From contig CAVVZB010000001.1 of NCBI GenBank assembly GCA_963752695.1, forward strand, positions 682,001-746,000: a stretch of DNA of 64,000 nt, given 5' to 3'. This DNA is from Bog-113 sp963752695 (GTDB taxonomy: Bacteria > Acidobacteriota > Terriglobia > Bryobacterales > Bryobacteraceae). A program made the translations under genes and the position numbers. The notes beneath the pieces are model-generated. The model saw only the letters and a program-made list of their open reading frames with translations, did not search any database and was not told where the DNA came from. Shown one piece after another: positions 16,042 through 25,081 of this stretch; the first letter of the stretch is position 1, and the number at the start of each line of letters is the position of its first letter.

Positions 16042-17544
16042 TTAATCCGCCGCTTTGCTGCCGGTGCGATCGGGCTGCCAGCGCACGACGGGACGGCGGG
16101 CGGCGGCGGTCTCATCCACGCGCGTGGTGCGAGTGAGATAAGGCGCGTTCTTGAGCTTACCCGGATCGTTTTCGATTTCCTTGGCGATCGAGATCATGGC
16201 GTCGATAAACAGATCTAGCTCGCGCTTGGGTTCGGTTTCGGTCGGCTCCATCATGAGCGCGCCGCGCACGATAGTGGGGAAGCTGACGGTGTAGGGGTGA
16301 AAGCCGTAGTCGATGAGCCGTTTGGCGATATCGCCGGTACGGACGCCTTGGCGGGCCTGGCGCTCATCGCTGAACACAACTTCGTGCATGCTCGGGCTGT
16401 CGTAAGGAAGATCGAAATAGGGCGCGAGTTGGTAGCGAATGTAGTTGGCGTTGAGGAGAGCGTCAAGCGTCGCATTGCGCAGCCCATTGCCGCCGTGCGC
16501 CATGATGTAGGCCAAGGCACGGACGAGCACTCCGAAATTCCCATAGAACGCGCGAACGCGGCCGATGGATTGAGGCAGCGCGAAGTTCCAGGTCCATTGG
16601 TCGTCCACGCGGGCCAGGCGGGGCGTGGGCAGGAACGGGGCCAAATGGGACTTCACGGCGACCGGACCACCCCCGGGGCCTCCGCCCCCATGCGGAGTGG
16701 AGAACGTTTTATGCAGGTTGATGTGCATGACATCCACGCCGAAATCGCCGGGGCGGGCCAGGCCGACTAGCGCGTTCATATTGGCGCCATCCATGTAGAG
16801 CATGGCGCCCTTTGAATGGAGAATGTCCGCGCACTGCATGATGTTCTCTTCGAAGATGCCGAGAGTGCTGGGATTAGTGACCATCAGGGCGGCCACATCG
16901 TCATCCACCAGACGCGCCAACTGCTCGACGTCCATCAGGCCTTTTTCATTCGACTTGATGTTCTGAACGGAGTAGCCGGCCATCATGGCGGTAGCCGGGT
17001 TGGTGCCATGTGCGGAATCCGGCACAAGGATCTTCTTGCGCGGGTTGCCTTGCGATTCGAGAAAGGCACGGACCAGCAGAATACCGGTGAACTCGCCATG
17101 GGCGCCGGCTGCGGGCTGAAGAGTGACCGCGTCAAGACCAGTGATTTCCAGCATGGCCTGTTCCAGGCGGGCAACCACTTCCATCGCCCCTTGGGAGAGT
17201 GTGTCGGGCTGATAAGGGTGCGGCCAAGCCATGCCTTCGAGCCGGGCGACCAGTTCGTTCACGCGCGGGTTGTACTTCATGGTGCAGGAGCCGAGCGGAT
17301 ACATGCCGAGGTCGATCGCGTAATTCCAGGTGGAAAGACGCGTAAAGTGGCGGATTACTTCCACTTCGCTGACTTCCGGAAAGTTCTCGATTTCGGTGCG
17401 AACGTTCCGCGCGCCCAGGACTTGCTTGGGATCGACAGATGGGACATCGAGATCCGGAAGCTGATAGCCAATTTTGCCGGGCGAACTCTCCTCAAAGATG
17501 AGCGCTTCGTTTTGTGAAATATTCGGACGGATCTTTTTGATCAT
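16042..17544 (-). CDS. gcvPB: Glycine dehydrogenase (decarboxylating) subunit 2
   Basis: A 500-residue PLP-carrying subunit of the split P protein of the glycine cleavage system. The PLP lysine is in NLHKTFSTPHGGGGPGGG at about residue 278, followed by the glycine-rich loop. MYPLGSCTMKYNPR near residue 85 is another family marker. With subunit 1 it decarboxylates glycine and passes the aminomethyl group to the lipoyl arm of GcvH. It is the last gcv gene, overlapping gcvPA by four bases (17541-17544). The length is normal for subunit 2. Confidence 0.97.
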   Translation of the reverse strand: MIKKIRPNISQNEALIFEESSPGKIGYQLPDLDVPSVDPKQVLGARNVRTEIENFPEVSEVEVIRHFTRLSTWNYAIDLGMYPLGSCTMKYNPRVNELVARLEGMAWPHPYQPDTLSQGAMEVVARLEQAMLEITGLDAVTLQPAAGAHGEFTGILLVRAFLESQGNPRKKILVPDSAHGTNPATAMMAGYSVQNIKSNEKGLMDVEQLARLVDDDVAALMVTNPSTLGIFEENIMQCADILHSKGAMLYMDGANMNALVGLARPGDFGVDVMHINLHKTFSTPHGGGGPGGGPVAVKSHLAPFLPTPRLARVDDQWTWNFALPQSIGRVRAFYGNFGVLVRALAYIMAHGGNGLRNATLDALLNANYIRYQLAPYFDLPYDSPSMHEVVFSDERQARQGVRTGDIAKRLIDYGFHPYTVSFPTIVRGALMMEPTETEPKRELDLFIDAMISIAKEIENDPGKLKNAPYLTRTTRVDETAAARRPVVRWQPDRTGSKAAD

Positions 17545-18857
17545 GCGTGCAGGGCCTCCGCGAGTTGGTCCATCTGCTCCCGGCGGCTCATTTCGGTGGC
17601 GCAGACGAGCATGGCGTTGCCGAGCTCGGGGAAATATTTTTCTAGCCGCAGGCCGCCAATGATTTTGCGATCGAGCAGCTTTCGATTAATATCTTCCACT
17701 GGCGTGCCATTCCCGGACACGACGAACTCGTTAAAGAACGGACCGGTGAAACGCGGCGTTACGCGAGAGGCCAGGTAATGCGCTTTGGACAAGTTTTGCG
17801 TGGCGAGTTCGCGCAGTCCGGTCTTTCCGTAGATCTCCATGAAAACGGTTGCCATGAGAGCAATCAAAGCCTGATTGGTGCAGATATTTGAAGTGGCCTT
17901 TTCGCGGCGGATGTGTTGCTCACGCGTGGAAAGCGTCAGGCAGAACGCGCGGTTCCCGTTGGCATCACGCGTTTCGCCGACAAGACGGCCGGGGAGCTGC
18001 CGCATATACTTCTCGCGCGTGGCGATGATGCCGGCGAAGGGCCCGCCATAACTAGGAGAAATCGCGAATGATTGCAGCTCGCCAGCTACGATATCGGCCT
18101 CGTACGCCGGTTCGAGAATACCCATCGACACGGCCTCGGTGATTACCAGGACCAGCAGCGCGCCATGTCGATGCGCAATTTGGGCGGCTTGATTTACCTG
18201 ATCGACGATGCCGAAGAAGTTGGGCGATTGCACAATGACCGCGGCGGTTTGATTGTCCAGCTTGGATTCGAGATCTTCAAGGTCAAGCTGCCCGGTTTCG
18301 TTGTCATAGCCGAAGATTTCAACGGGAAGGCCTTGGTACTTGGTGTACGTGCTCAGGACCTCGCGATATTCCGGATGGACGGTCTTGGCTACCAGGATGC
18401 GGCTGCGGCCCGTAACGCGCACGGCCATCATGGCGGCTTCGGGAACCGCGGTGGACCCATCGTACATGGAAGCGTTGGCGACATCCATGCCGGTGAGCTG
18501 ACAGATCATGGTTTGGAATTCATAGATCGCCGTCAGGGTGCCCTGCGTAATTTCGGCCTGGTAGGGCGTATAGGAAGTTAGAAACTCACCGCGCGACACG
18601 ACCACATCGACGAGCACCGGGCGGTAGTGGTTATAGACGCCCGCACCCAGGAAGCTGGCAAAACCGTTCGCATTGCGCGCCGATTGCTCACTGAAAAAAT
18701 CGATGATTTCGTATTCGGATTTGCCTGCCGGCAAATTGAGCGGACGGTCAAGCAACGCTTGTTTCGGAAGCTGCCGGTAAAGATCTTCAGGTTTGGAGAA
18801 CCCGCAAGCGGCCAGCATTTCCTGGCGCTCGGAATCTGATTTCGGGAGATATCGCAA
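17541..18857 (-). CDS. gcvPA: Glycine dehydrogenase (decarboxylating) subunit 1
   Basis: A 438-residue non-PLP half of the P protein. Typical text is MRYLPKSDSERQEML at the start, FLGAGVYNHYRP, FLTSYTPYQAEITQGTLTAIYEFQTM split over residues 90-115, and FAISPSYGGPFAGI. It forms the alpha2beta2 P protein with GcvPB. The stop overlaps the gcvPB start by four bases, and the gcvH stop abuts its start at 18857/18858. Split P proteins are usual in Firmicutes, Thermus and Acidobacteria. Confidence 0.97.
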   Translation of the reverse strand: MRYLPKSDSERQEMLAACGFSKPEDLYRQLPKQALLDRPLNLPAGKSEYEIIDFFSEQSARNANGFASFLGAGVYNHYRPVLVDVVVSRGEFLTSYTPYQAEITQGTLTAIYEFQTMICQLTGMDVANASMYDGSTAVPEAAMMAVRVTGRSRILVAKTVHPEYREVLSTYTKYQGLPVEIFGYDNETGQLDLEDLESKLDNQTAAVIVQSPNFFGIVDQVNQAAQIAHRHGALLVLVITEAVSMGILEPAYEADIVAGELQSFAISPSYGGPFAGIIATREKYMRQLPGRLVGETRDANGNRAFCLTLSTREQHIRREKATSNICTNQALIALMATVFMEIYGKTGLRELATQNLSKAHYLASRVTPRFTGPFFNEFVVSGNGTPVEDINRKLLDRKIIGGLRLEKYFPELGNAMLVCATEMSRREQMDQLAEALHA

Positions 18858-19244
18858 CTAACTTTCAGCCTCTACATATTGTTGATATTCGGCTGCTGAA
18901 AGAAGATTCTTTATCTGGTCCGGGGCGGACAGGCGCATCTTGACGAGCCACGCGGCGCCATGCGGATCTTCGTTGAGCTTTTCGGGCGCCGTCGCGAGGA
19001 GTTCATTGCTTTCGATCACTTCGCCCGATAGAGGCGAGTAGATATCGGAGACGGCTTTGACCGATTCGACCGAACCTAAAGAGTGACCCTGATCGAGATG
19101 CGTGCCAACTTTGGGGAGATCGACATAGACGATGTCGCCCAGTTCGTCCTGCGCGTGAAAGGTGATTCCGATGGTGGCGGTGTCGCCTTCGAGCAGCGCC
19201 CATTCGTGTTCTTTGGTGTAGCGGAGATTCTCGGGATATGTCAT
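18858..19244 (-). CDS. gcvH: Glycine cleavage system H protein
   Basis: A 128-residue lipoyl carrier. The modified lysine is in SVESVKAVSD at about residue 63, inside the hairpin that also shows IYSPLSGEV. The N terminus YPENLRYTKEHEWA is the family hallmark. It shuttles the aminomethyl group from the P protein to GcvT and electrons to dihydrolipoamide dehydrogenase, whose gene is not in this window. It overlaps the end of gcvT by four bases. Confidence 0.98.
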   Translation of the reverse strand: MTYPENLRYTKEHEWALLEGDTATIGITFHAQDELGDIVYVDLPKVGTHLDQGHSLGSVESVKAVSDIYSPLSGEVIESNELLATAPEKLNEDPHGAAWLVKMRLSAPDQIKNLLSAAEYQQYVEAES

Positions 19245-20350
19245 TTCGGCCTCTTGTAAAAAGGGGTCTCAACCGTGACGGCTTCGACCGGCTGGTTGCG
19301 GATCTGGATCTCGATTTTGCGACCCGGATGCGCGTCCGCAATCGGAAGGTAACACAGACCGATATTTTTGTTGAGCGTTGGTGACGGGGAGCCGCTGGTG
19401 ACCCAACCGGCGGGGCGGCCGTCGAGGCGGACCTCGTAGCCATCGCGCGCGATACCGCGGCCTTGCATCTCAAAACCGATCAGTTTGCGTGTGACGCCGG
19501 AAGCCAGAACTTGTTCGAGGGCGGCGCGGCCGGCGAAATCGCCTTTATCCATTTTGACAATCCAGCCGAGGTCGGCCTCGAAGGGATTGATGGAGGCGTG
19601 GATCTCATGGCCGTACAGGGCCATCTTGGCTTCGAGCCGGAGCGTGTTACGCGCGCCTAAACCGCAGGGCTTAATACCGTGAGGCTCGCCCGCACTCAGG
19701 AGCGCATTCCAGACGTGCACGGCTTGTGCAGGGTCAACGTAAATTTCGAAGCCATCTTCACCGGTGTAGCCGGTGTGAGCGATGCGGGCAGGAACGCCGG
19801 AGACTTCGTGATCGGCAAACCAGTAGTACTTGATTGTGTTGAGATCAAAGCTAGTTAGAGCTTGCAGAGTGGCTTTGGCATACGGCCCTTGGACGGCGAT
19901 TTGCGCGTAGCGATCGCTCGAAAGTTCGACCTCGCACTCCCAATTGTGTTGTGCCAGTTGTGCAGATATGTGCAGAAAATCTTTTTCTTGATTGGAGGCA
20001 TTGACGCACAGGAAGAAGTGATCCGCGGCGACTTTATGAACAAGAATGTCGTCAACGAAGCCGCCGTGATCGTACAGGAGCCCGGCGTAATGGGCCTGGC
20101 CGACCTTGAGCTTGGCGGCGGAGTTGGTGGAAACGTAATCGACCAGCTTCTCGGCCTGGGGACCGCGAATATCGATCTCACCCATGTGGCTGACGTCGAA
20201 GAGGCCGACGGCGCGGCGCACGGTGTTGTGCTCCTCGACAAGGCCGGAATATTGAACGGGCATGTCCCAGCCGCCAAAATCGACCATCTTGGCTTTGGCG
20301 GCTCTATGTATCTCATTCAGCGGAGTTTTTAGTAGCGGGGAAGGCTGCAT
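19241..20350 (-). CDS. gcvT: Aminomethyltransferase (glycine cleavage T protein)
   Basis: A 369-residue folate-dependent enzyme that moves the one-carbon unit from aminomethyl-GcvH to tetrahydrofolate. Family landmarks are MVDFGGWDMPVQYSG at the N terminus, LFDVSHMGEIDIRG with the catalytic Asp region, HTGYTGEDGFEIY and GLGARNTLRLEA. It is the first gene of gcvT-gcvH-gcvPA-gcvPB. The upstream region to the divergent sigma-factor gene is about 170 bp. I see no glycine riboswitch there. Confidence 0.97.
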   Translation of the reverse strand: MQPSPLLKTPLNEIHRAAKAKMVDFGGWDMPVQYSGLVEEHNTVRRAVGLFDVSHMGEIDIRGPQAEKLVDYVSTNSAAKLKVGQAHYAGLLYDHGGFVDDILVHKVAADHFFLCVNASNQEKDFLHISAQLAQHNWECEVELSSDRYAQIAVQGPYAKATLQALTSFDLNTIKYYWFADHEVSGVPARIAHTGYTGEDGFEIYVDPAQAVHVWNALLSAGEPHGIKPCGLGARNTLRLEAKMALYGHEIHASINPFEADLGWIVKMDKGDFAGRAALEQVLASGVTRKLIGFEMQGRGIARDGYEVRLDGRPAGWVTSGSPSPTLNKNIGLCYLPIADAHPGRKIEIQIRNQPVEAVTVETPFYKRPK

Positions 20351-20437
20351 GAGCGGCGCAGTTTTAGTTTACAGGAGGAGGAAGGACTGGGAGGGTTCTA
20401 CGCCCCGTTCAATCGCCCATGCTTCAACAATCGATTT

Positions 20438-20463
20438 GGAAGCATTTTCTTCCTTCGTGCGTC
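20438..20463 (+). promoter_or_regulatory. Candidate ECF sigma-factor promoter
   Basis: GGAAGC at 20438-20443 and CGTC at 20460-20463 are separated by 16 bp. This matches the general ECF pattern of a GGAAC-like -35 box and a CGTC -10 box. It lies just before an ECF sigma gene, so autoregulation is likely. The predicted start near 20470 favours translation from ATG 20526 rather than ATG 20475. The -35 arm is also part of a small GGAAG/CTTCC inverted repeat. Confidence 0.45.
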
Positions 20464-20525
20464 AAATTTAAAAGATGGGGATGCCTTGGCCGGTGGAGGT
20501 GCGCGTAGCGGAAGGGGACTCGCGC

Positions 20526-21071
20526 ATGGATGCCGAGCTGTTGGTTGCGTGTCAGCGGGGCGAGCGGGAGGCATTCCATTCGCTATTCGAGATGTATCAG
20601 GATCGCGTCTATTCGTTTGCGTTGCGCTTTCTGGGCGATCCGTCCCATGCGGCCGATCTGACGCAGGACATTTTCGTGAAGCTCTACGCGCGCATCCGTC
20701 ATTTTCGAGGGGATTCCAAGTTTGAAACTTGGCTCTACCGGGTAGTGGCGAATGCGTGTATCGACGATCAGCGCAAACGGCGGCGGTTTTTGCCATGGCT
20801 GGCCGATGAGCATCCGTCGCTGGTGACCGGCAAGAACGTGACTGAGGAGCATGTCGCCCGCAAACAGGCGGCAAGCGAAATTCAACGCGCAATTGCGAAA
20901 TTAACGCCAGCGTTGCGCGTTCCCATCTTGTTGCGGTACATGGAAGGCCTGTCTTATGAAGAAATCGGGGACGTGTTGCAGATTTCGCTGGGAACGGTGG
21001 CGTCGCGATTGAATCGGGCGCACCTGAAGTTGGCGAAAAAGCTGGAGCGGTTTCGGGGAGTGTCGGCGTGA
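20526..21071 (+). CDS. RNA polymerase ECF sigma factor
   Basis: A 181-residue sigma-70 family protein with only regions 2 and 4. Region 2 is seen as FEMYQDRVYSFALRFLGD, ADLTQDIFVKLYARI and FETWLYRVVANACID. Region 4 is seen as LTPALRVPILLRYMEGLSYE followed by a helix-turn-helix (ISLGTVASRLNRAHLKL). ATG 20526 is chosen because AAGGGG lies eight bases upstream and a candidate ECF promoter would start transcription near 20470; ATG 20475 is the alternative. The stop overlaps the next gene by four bases, as for a sigma/anti-sigma pair. Confidence 0.93.
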   Translation: MDAELLVACQRGEREAFHSLFEMYQDRVYSFALRFLGDPSHAADLTQDIFVKLYARIRHFRGDSKFETWLYRVVANACIDDQRKRRRFLPWLADEHPSLVTGKNVTEEHVARKQAASEIQRAIAKLTPALRVPILLRYMEGLSYEEIGDVLQISLGTVASRLNRAHLKLAKKLERFRGVSA

Positions 21072-21691
21072 GGAGTGAGATGGACTTGCGGGATTTATTG
21101 GCGGCCGAGTTGCGCGTCGTGCCGGCGCCGGTAGGACTGTGGAGCGGCGTTGTAGGGCGAATCGAAGGGCGGGCGATCAACCAGCCGGTGCCGATGAGCT
21201 GGGCGTTCGCGGCTGCGTTGGTCTTCCTGTTGATCTTTTCTGTGCCGTTCCTGCATGGCCGGCGGGAACTGGATTTAGGCCCTTATATCGCGCCAGTGCA
21301 AGCAGCGTCTCTCGACACGAGCGCGTCTGCGATTGCGGGCGCACCCGCGCATTTTCAGACCGTGAGCGTTACAGGGCGCGAAGTGGCGGGCTATCAAATT
21401 GCGGCCAGGCGTGAAGCGCGCGTGGGTGGTGAACGGGTGGAGCAACTGGTGCTCACCGCGGCGGGAAACGCGGTGGCTTTGTTCATCAGTTCGCCGAAGG
21501 TGCGGCTGGAAGCTGGGGCGAACCGGTGGGTGGATGGAAACGTGGAAGGCGTGGCGTGTAAACGCTTGAACTGCCCGCGGGTGAGGACGGCGCAGTTCCC
21601 TTGCTTTCAGCAAACGTGCGTGCTGATCTGCAAAGCGTGCAGCGACCGGGCGCTATCGGCTCTAATGAGCGGCGTCGGGGGAATCCGCTAG
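21068..21691 (+). CDS. Putative anti-sigma factor-like membrane protein
   Basis: A 207-residue protein beginning at a GTG that overlaps the sigma-factor stop. A short cytoplasmic N terminus of about 35 residues is followed by one membrane helix (WAFAAALVFLLIFSVPFL) and an extracytoplasmic domain. Position and topology fit an anti-sigma factor. The usual zinc-binding HxxxCxxC motif is absent. The C-terminal region instead carries a cluster of Cys residues (CKRLNCP, FPCFQQTCVLICKAC), which could sense redox state or metal. Its 3' end overlaps the convergent DUF1080 gene by 30 bp. The role is inferred from context. Confidence 0.6.
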   Translation: MRSEMDLRDLLAAELRVVPAPVGLWSGVVGRIEGRAINQPVPMSWAFAAALVFLLIFSVPFLHGRRELDLGPYIAPVQAASLDTSASAIAGAPAHFQTVSVTGREVAGYQIAARREARVGGERVEQLVLTAAGNAVALFISSPKVRLEAGANRWVDGNVEGVACKRLNCPRVRTAQFPCFQQTCVLICKACSDRALSALMSGVGGIR

Positions 21692-22411
21692 GGGCCTCAT
21701 CCAGATATTGCGGAAGCGCAAAAACGTCTCTTTGACGTCGGGGTGATTGTGGTCCTGCAAGCGGAGAGGACCGGGATCGCAGGCGTTATCGCGCGCGCCG
21801 CCGCCGGTGGGCCCGCTGATTGTCACGTTGTCCTGAATCAAGACTCCGTTCTGCAGGATGGTGACCCGTGCCGGGCTGGTGACCTTGTTATCGGTGCAGC
21901 CAGGGGCGTGAAAGATGATGTCGTAACTCTGCCATTGCTCCGGCGGGCGCGTCACGTTCACTAAGGGACTGTGCTGCTGGTAGACCGAGCCCGCGGAACC
22001 GGCTTCGTAGGTCGGATTTTGGTAAGAGTCGAGAATCTGAATCTCATAGCGCCCTTGCAGGTACACCCCGCTATTGGCGCGCGCTTGTCCATGCACCTGG
22101 GGCATGTTTGGGGTGGCGAACTCGATGTGAATTTGCGCGTTGCGAAAGACCGGCTTGCTGAAAACATCGCCGGTGCCGCTCTTGACGATCATCTCGCCGT
22201 TATTGACGGTCCACTTGGGGGCGCTCCCGCCTTGGTGAGTCCACTGCGAGAGGTCGTGACCATCGAACAGAACGATTGCGTCCGAAGGAGCGTGGCTAGC
22301 GTTTCCGGGATCGACCACGGGAATCGGCGGCCCGAGTTTCTCCGCTGCAGGAAGAGTGACGGCGGCCAGGCCGAAGCTCACGAGTAGGGCGGCGGGAAAG
22401 CTGTTTCTCAT
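21662..22411 (-). CDS. Secreted DUF1080 (3-keto-disaccharide hydrolase-like) protein
   Basis: A 249-residue protein with a signal peptide (MRNSFPAALLVSFGLAAVTL, cut near PAAEK). The DUF1080 concanavalin-like fold is recognised from IVLFDGHDLSQW, WTVNNGEMIV, ANSGVYLQGRYEIQILDS and YQNPTY, ending with FRFRNIWMRPL. Some family members hydrolyse 3-keto-glycosides. A second member lies at 60657, and both share the signature around the YQNPTY motif. The start at ATG 22411 gives the cleanest signal peptide; 22420 adds three residues. It sits 19 bp behind glnA but is probably unrelated in function. Confidence 0.85.
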   Translation of the reverse strand: MRNSFPAALLVSFGLAAVTLPAAEKLGPPIPVVDPGNASHAPSDAIVLFDGHDLSQWTHQGGSAPKWTVNNGEMIVKSGTGDVFSKPVFRNAQIHIEFATPNMPQVHGQARANSGVYLQGRYEIQILDSYQNPTYEAGSAGSVYQQHSPLVNVTRPPEQWQSYDIIFHAPGCTDNKVTSPARVTILQNGVLIQDNVTISGPTGGGARDNACDPGPLRLQDHNHPDVKETFLRFRNIWMRPLADSPDAAH

Positions 22412-22429
22412 AGTCCTCAATTTATATCC

Positions 22430-23839
22430 TTAGATGTCGTAGTACAACGCGAACTCATAGGGGTGCGGCCGCAACCGTACGGCGTCGGCTTCGTACGTGC
22501 GCTTGTAGGCGACGTAGGTTTCAATCAGCTCTTCGGTGAAGACGTCCCCCTTGAGCAGGAAATCGTGATCTTCTTCGAGGCAGTTGAGCGCTTCTTCGAG
22601 AGAGGCCGGCATAGACGCCACGTTCTTGGTCTCTTCGGGCGAGAGATCGTAAATATCTTTATCCAGCGGTTCGCCCGGGTCGATGCGATGGATGATGCCG
22701 TCTAGTCCGGCTAACAGCATGGCGGCGAACGCAAGATACGGATTTGCGGCCGGATCGGGCGGACGGAACTCGACCCGTTTCGCTTTGGGGCTGGTCGAGT
22801 ACATGGGAATGCGGCAGGCGGCGGAACGATTGCGGCGCGAGTAAGCCAGATTCACCGGAGCTTCGTAACCGGGGACCAGACGCTTATAACTGTTAGTAGT
22901 TGGCGCGATGATGGCCGAAAGAGCGCGCGCGTGTTTCAGTAATCCGCCGATATAGTGCAGGGCCATGGGACTGATTCCCGCATAACCATCGCCGGCGAAC
23001 AAGGGCTGCCCATCTTTCCAGATGCTCTGGTGGGTATGCATGCCGCTGCCGTTATCGCCATAGATGGGCTTCGGCATGAAGGTGACCGTCTTACCGTACT
23101 GCGCCGCTACATTGCGCACGATGTACTTATACAGCATCATGTTGTCGGCGGATTTCAGTAGCGTGTTGAAGCGCTGATCGATCTCACACTGGCCGCCGGT
23201 GGCCACTTCGTGGTGATGACACTCGATAGAGAGCCCGCAGTTAATCATGGTCTCCACCATCTCGGCGCGCAGATCTTGATAGTGATCGGTGGGCGGGACC
23301 GGGAAGTAACCTTCTTTAAAACGCGGGCGGTAACCGAGGTTATTCTGCTCGCGGCCGGAGTTCCAGCGACCTTCCTCGGCGTCGATGAAGTAGAAGCCGG
23401 AGTGGGCGTTTTGATCGAAGCGGATGTTGTCGAAGACAAAGAACTCGGCTTCGGCGCCGAAGTAAGCCGTATCGCCAATGCCGAGATGGGTGAGGAACAA
23501 CTCAGCTTTGCGGGCGATCCAGCGCGGGTCACGCTCGTAGTTCTGTTTGGTTATGGGATCTTTGACGTCGCCCAGCATGAGGAGCGTGGGCACTTCATAG
23601 AACGGATCCATGATGGCGGTAGTGGGATCCGGGATGAGGATCATATCGCTCTCATTGATAGCGGCCCAGCCGCGGATGCTGGAGCCATCGATACCGAAGC
23701 CGTTCTCGAATGAGTCCTGAGTGAGTTCGCTGATCGGGTAAGAGATGTGATGTTGCAGGCCGGGGATGTCGGTAAAGCGGATATCCACCTGGCGGGCTCC
23801 ATGTTCTTCCGCGAAAGAAAGCACTTCCGTTGGTGTCAC
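22430..23839 (-). CDS. glnA: Glutamine synthetase, type I
   Basis: A 469-residue GSI enzyme that joins ammonia to glutamate with ATP. Family motifs include FGIDGSSIRGW near residue 47, FGAEAEFFVFD, GDNGSGMHTHQSIWK and NRSAACRIP. The segment DIYDLSPEE at about residue 394-402 provides the Tyr that is adenylylated in the beta subtype, so control by GlnE is likely. No nif-like or sigma-54 promoter is visible because only 13 bp separate it from the antiporter gene upstream, with which it may be co-transcribed. The protein is complete. Confidence 0.97.
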   Translation of the reverse strand: MTPTEVLSFAEEHGARQVDIRFTDIPGLQHHISYPISELTQDSFENGFGIDGSSIRGWAAINESDMILIPDPTTAIMDPFYEVPTLLMLGDVKDPITKQNYERDPRWIARKAELFLTHLGIGDTAYFGAEAEFFVFDNIRFDQNAHSGFYFIDAEEGRWNSGREQNNLGYRPRFKEGYFPVPPTDHYQDLRAEMVETMINCGLSIECHHHEVATGGQCEIDQRFNTLLKSADNMMLYKYIVRNVAAQYGKTVTFMPKPIYGDNGSGMHTHQSIWKDGQPLFAGDGYAGISPMALHYIGGLLKHARALSAIIAPTTNSYKRLVPGYEAPVNLAYSRRNRSAACRIPMYSTSPKAKRVEFRPPDPAANPYLAFAAMLLAGLDGIIHRIDPGEPLDKDIYDLSPEETKNVASMPASLEEALNCLEEDHDFLLKGDVFTEELIETYVAYKRTYEADAVRLRPHPYEFALYYDI

Positions 23840-23852
23840 GTATGTTTCTCCG

Positions 23853-25040
23853 TTAAGGGTTGACGAACGAGGTATCCTTGCCGGCGGCCGGCCGAAAAGC
23901 CATTTTGATCAGCGGCGGAGCGATGAGCGTGGTAGCCACCGCCATAAACACAACTACACCGTAGATCTTATCGGTAAGGATGCCCATGGCTAAACCAAGG
24001 CGCGCGACAACCATGCCGACCTCGCCGCGCGGGATCATGCCGATGCCGACTCGTAGCGCGTCGCCGCGGCCCATGCGAAGAGCACCTATGCCGCAGCCGA
24101 GAAGTTTAGTCAAAACCGCGACCACGAAGACGGCCAAGGCGAGCGTGATTACGGCTGGGTCCGTGAAGACGCGAAGATTGATCTGCAGACCCAGACCCAC
24201 GAGGAAAAACGGGACCAGGAGTTCCGTCGCACCTTGCACCAAGGTGTGGACGCGCTCGCCCACGCTCTCGCCCAAGGCCATGCCGGCCAGGAAAGCGCCC
24301 ACGATGGCGGCAATTCCGGCATAGGTGGCAAGCAGCGCAAGAGCAAACAGCAGGCATATCGAAAAAACGAACTCCGCTTCGGCTACCTTGAGCTTCAACT
24401 CGACGCGTGGGACCACGCGATTCATGGCGTGCCGCCCCCACACGGCCACGATCGCGACGAAACTGGTGGCCAGCACCAAAGTGACTCCGATATCGAGAAA
24501 GGGAACCGAACCCCGCGCCATGCCGCTCACCACTGCAAGAACCAGCAGGCCCAGCACGTCGTCAATCACGGCCGCAGCCAGAATCACCTGGCTGGCTTTT
24601 TGGCTCAACAACCCCTTGGAAGCGAGAACTTGCGCGGTGATGCCGACGCTGGTGGCCACCATGGACGCACCGAGGAAGATGGATTCGATCTGAGAGCCGC
24701 CCCAGGCCGTCAGCAGCGCCCATCCGGCAAAGAATGGGATCACTACACCGAGCACCGCGACCCCGAAGCCGGTGCGGCCCGCTTTCAAGAGCTCCGACGA
24801 CTTCACCTCCATCCCGACCCGGAAGAGCAAGAACATGACGCCTAAATCGGAGAGCGCCGTGAGTAGATCGTTGGGAGCAATCCACCCGAGAACGCTGGGG
24901 CCAATCAGCACGCCGGCCAAGATTTCGCCGACAATCCCCGGCTGCCCAAGCACCTCGAAGATCTCCGCCATCAGCTTGGCGGACCCGTAGACAATCAGCA
25001 TCAATAGCGGGAGCTTGAGATTGGCCGTGGGGGAGAACAA
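23853..25040 (-). CDS. Cation:proton antiporter (CPA2/KefB-like)
   Basis: A 395-residue polytopic membrane protein with about 12 hydrophobic segments. Typical Na+/H+ exchanger text is GEILAGVLIGPSVLGW, FRVGMEVKSSELL, AAVIDDVLGLLVLA with the paired Asp, and RGEVGMVVARLG. It lacks the TrkA-N domain found in KefB/KefC, so it is the short exchanger form. It would trade Na+ or K+ for protons in pH and osmotic balance. It starts 41 bp from the divergent VOC gene, and glnA follows 13 bp downstream. Confidence 0.9.
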   Translation of the reverse strand: MFSPTANLKLPLLMLIVYGSAKLMAEIFEVLGQPGIVGEILAGVLIGPSVLGWIAPNDLLTALSDLGVMFLLFRVGMEVKSSELLKAGRTGFGVAVLGVVIPFFAGWALLTAWGGSQIESIFLGASMVATSVGITAQVLASKGLLSQKASQVILAAAVIDDVLGLLVLAVVSGMARGSVPFLDIGVTLVLATSFVAIVAVWGRHAMNRVVPRVELKLKVAEAEFVFSICLLFALALLATYAGIAAIVGAFLAGMALGESVGERVHTLVQGATELLVPFFLVGLGLQINLRVFTDPAVITLALAVFVVAVLTKLLGCGIGALRMGRGDALRVGIGMIPRGEVGMVVARLGLAMGILTDKIYGVVVFMAVATTLIAPPLIKMAFRPAAGKDTSFVNP

Positions 25041-25081
25041 CGTAACTCAGTGTATCCGCCAGCGCGGTTCATAATGGACCT

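Noticed and set aside
20351..20437. Glycine riboswitch upstream of gcvT
   Set aside because: I looked for tandem aptamer features in the upstream gap and found no convincing structure.
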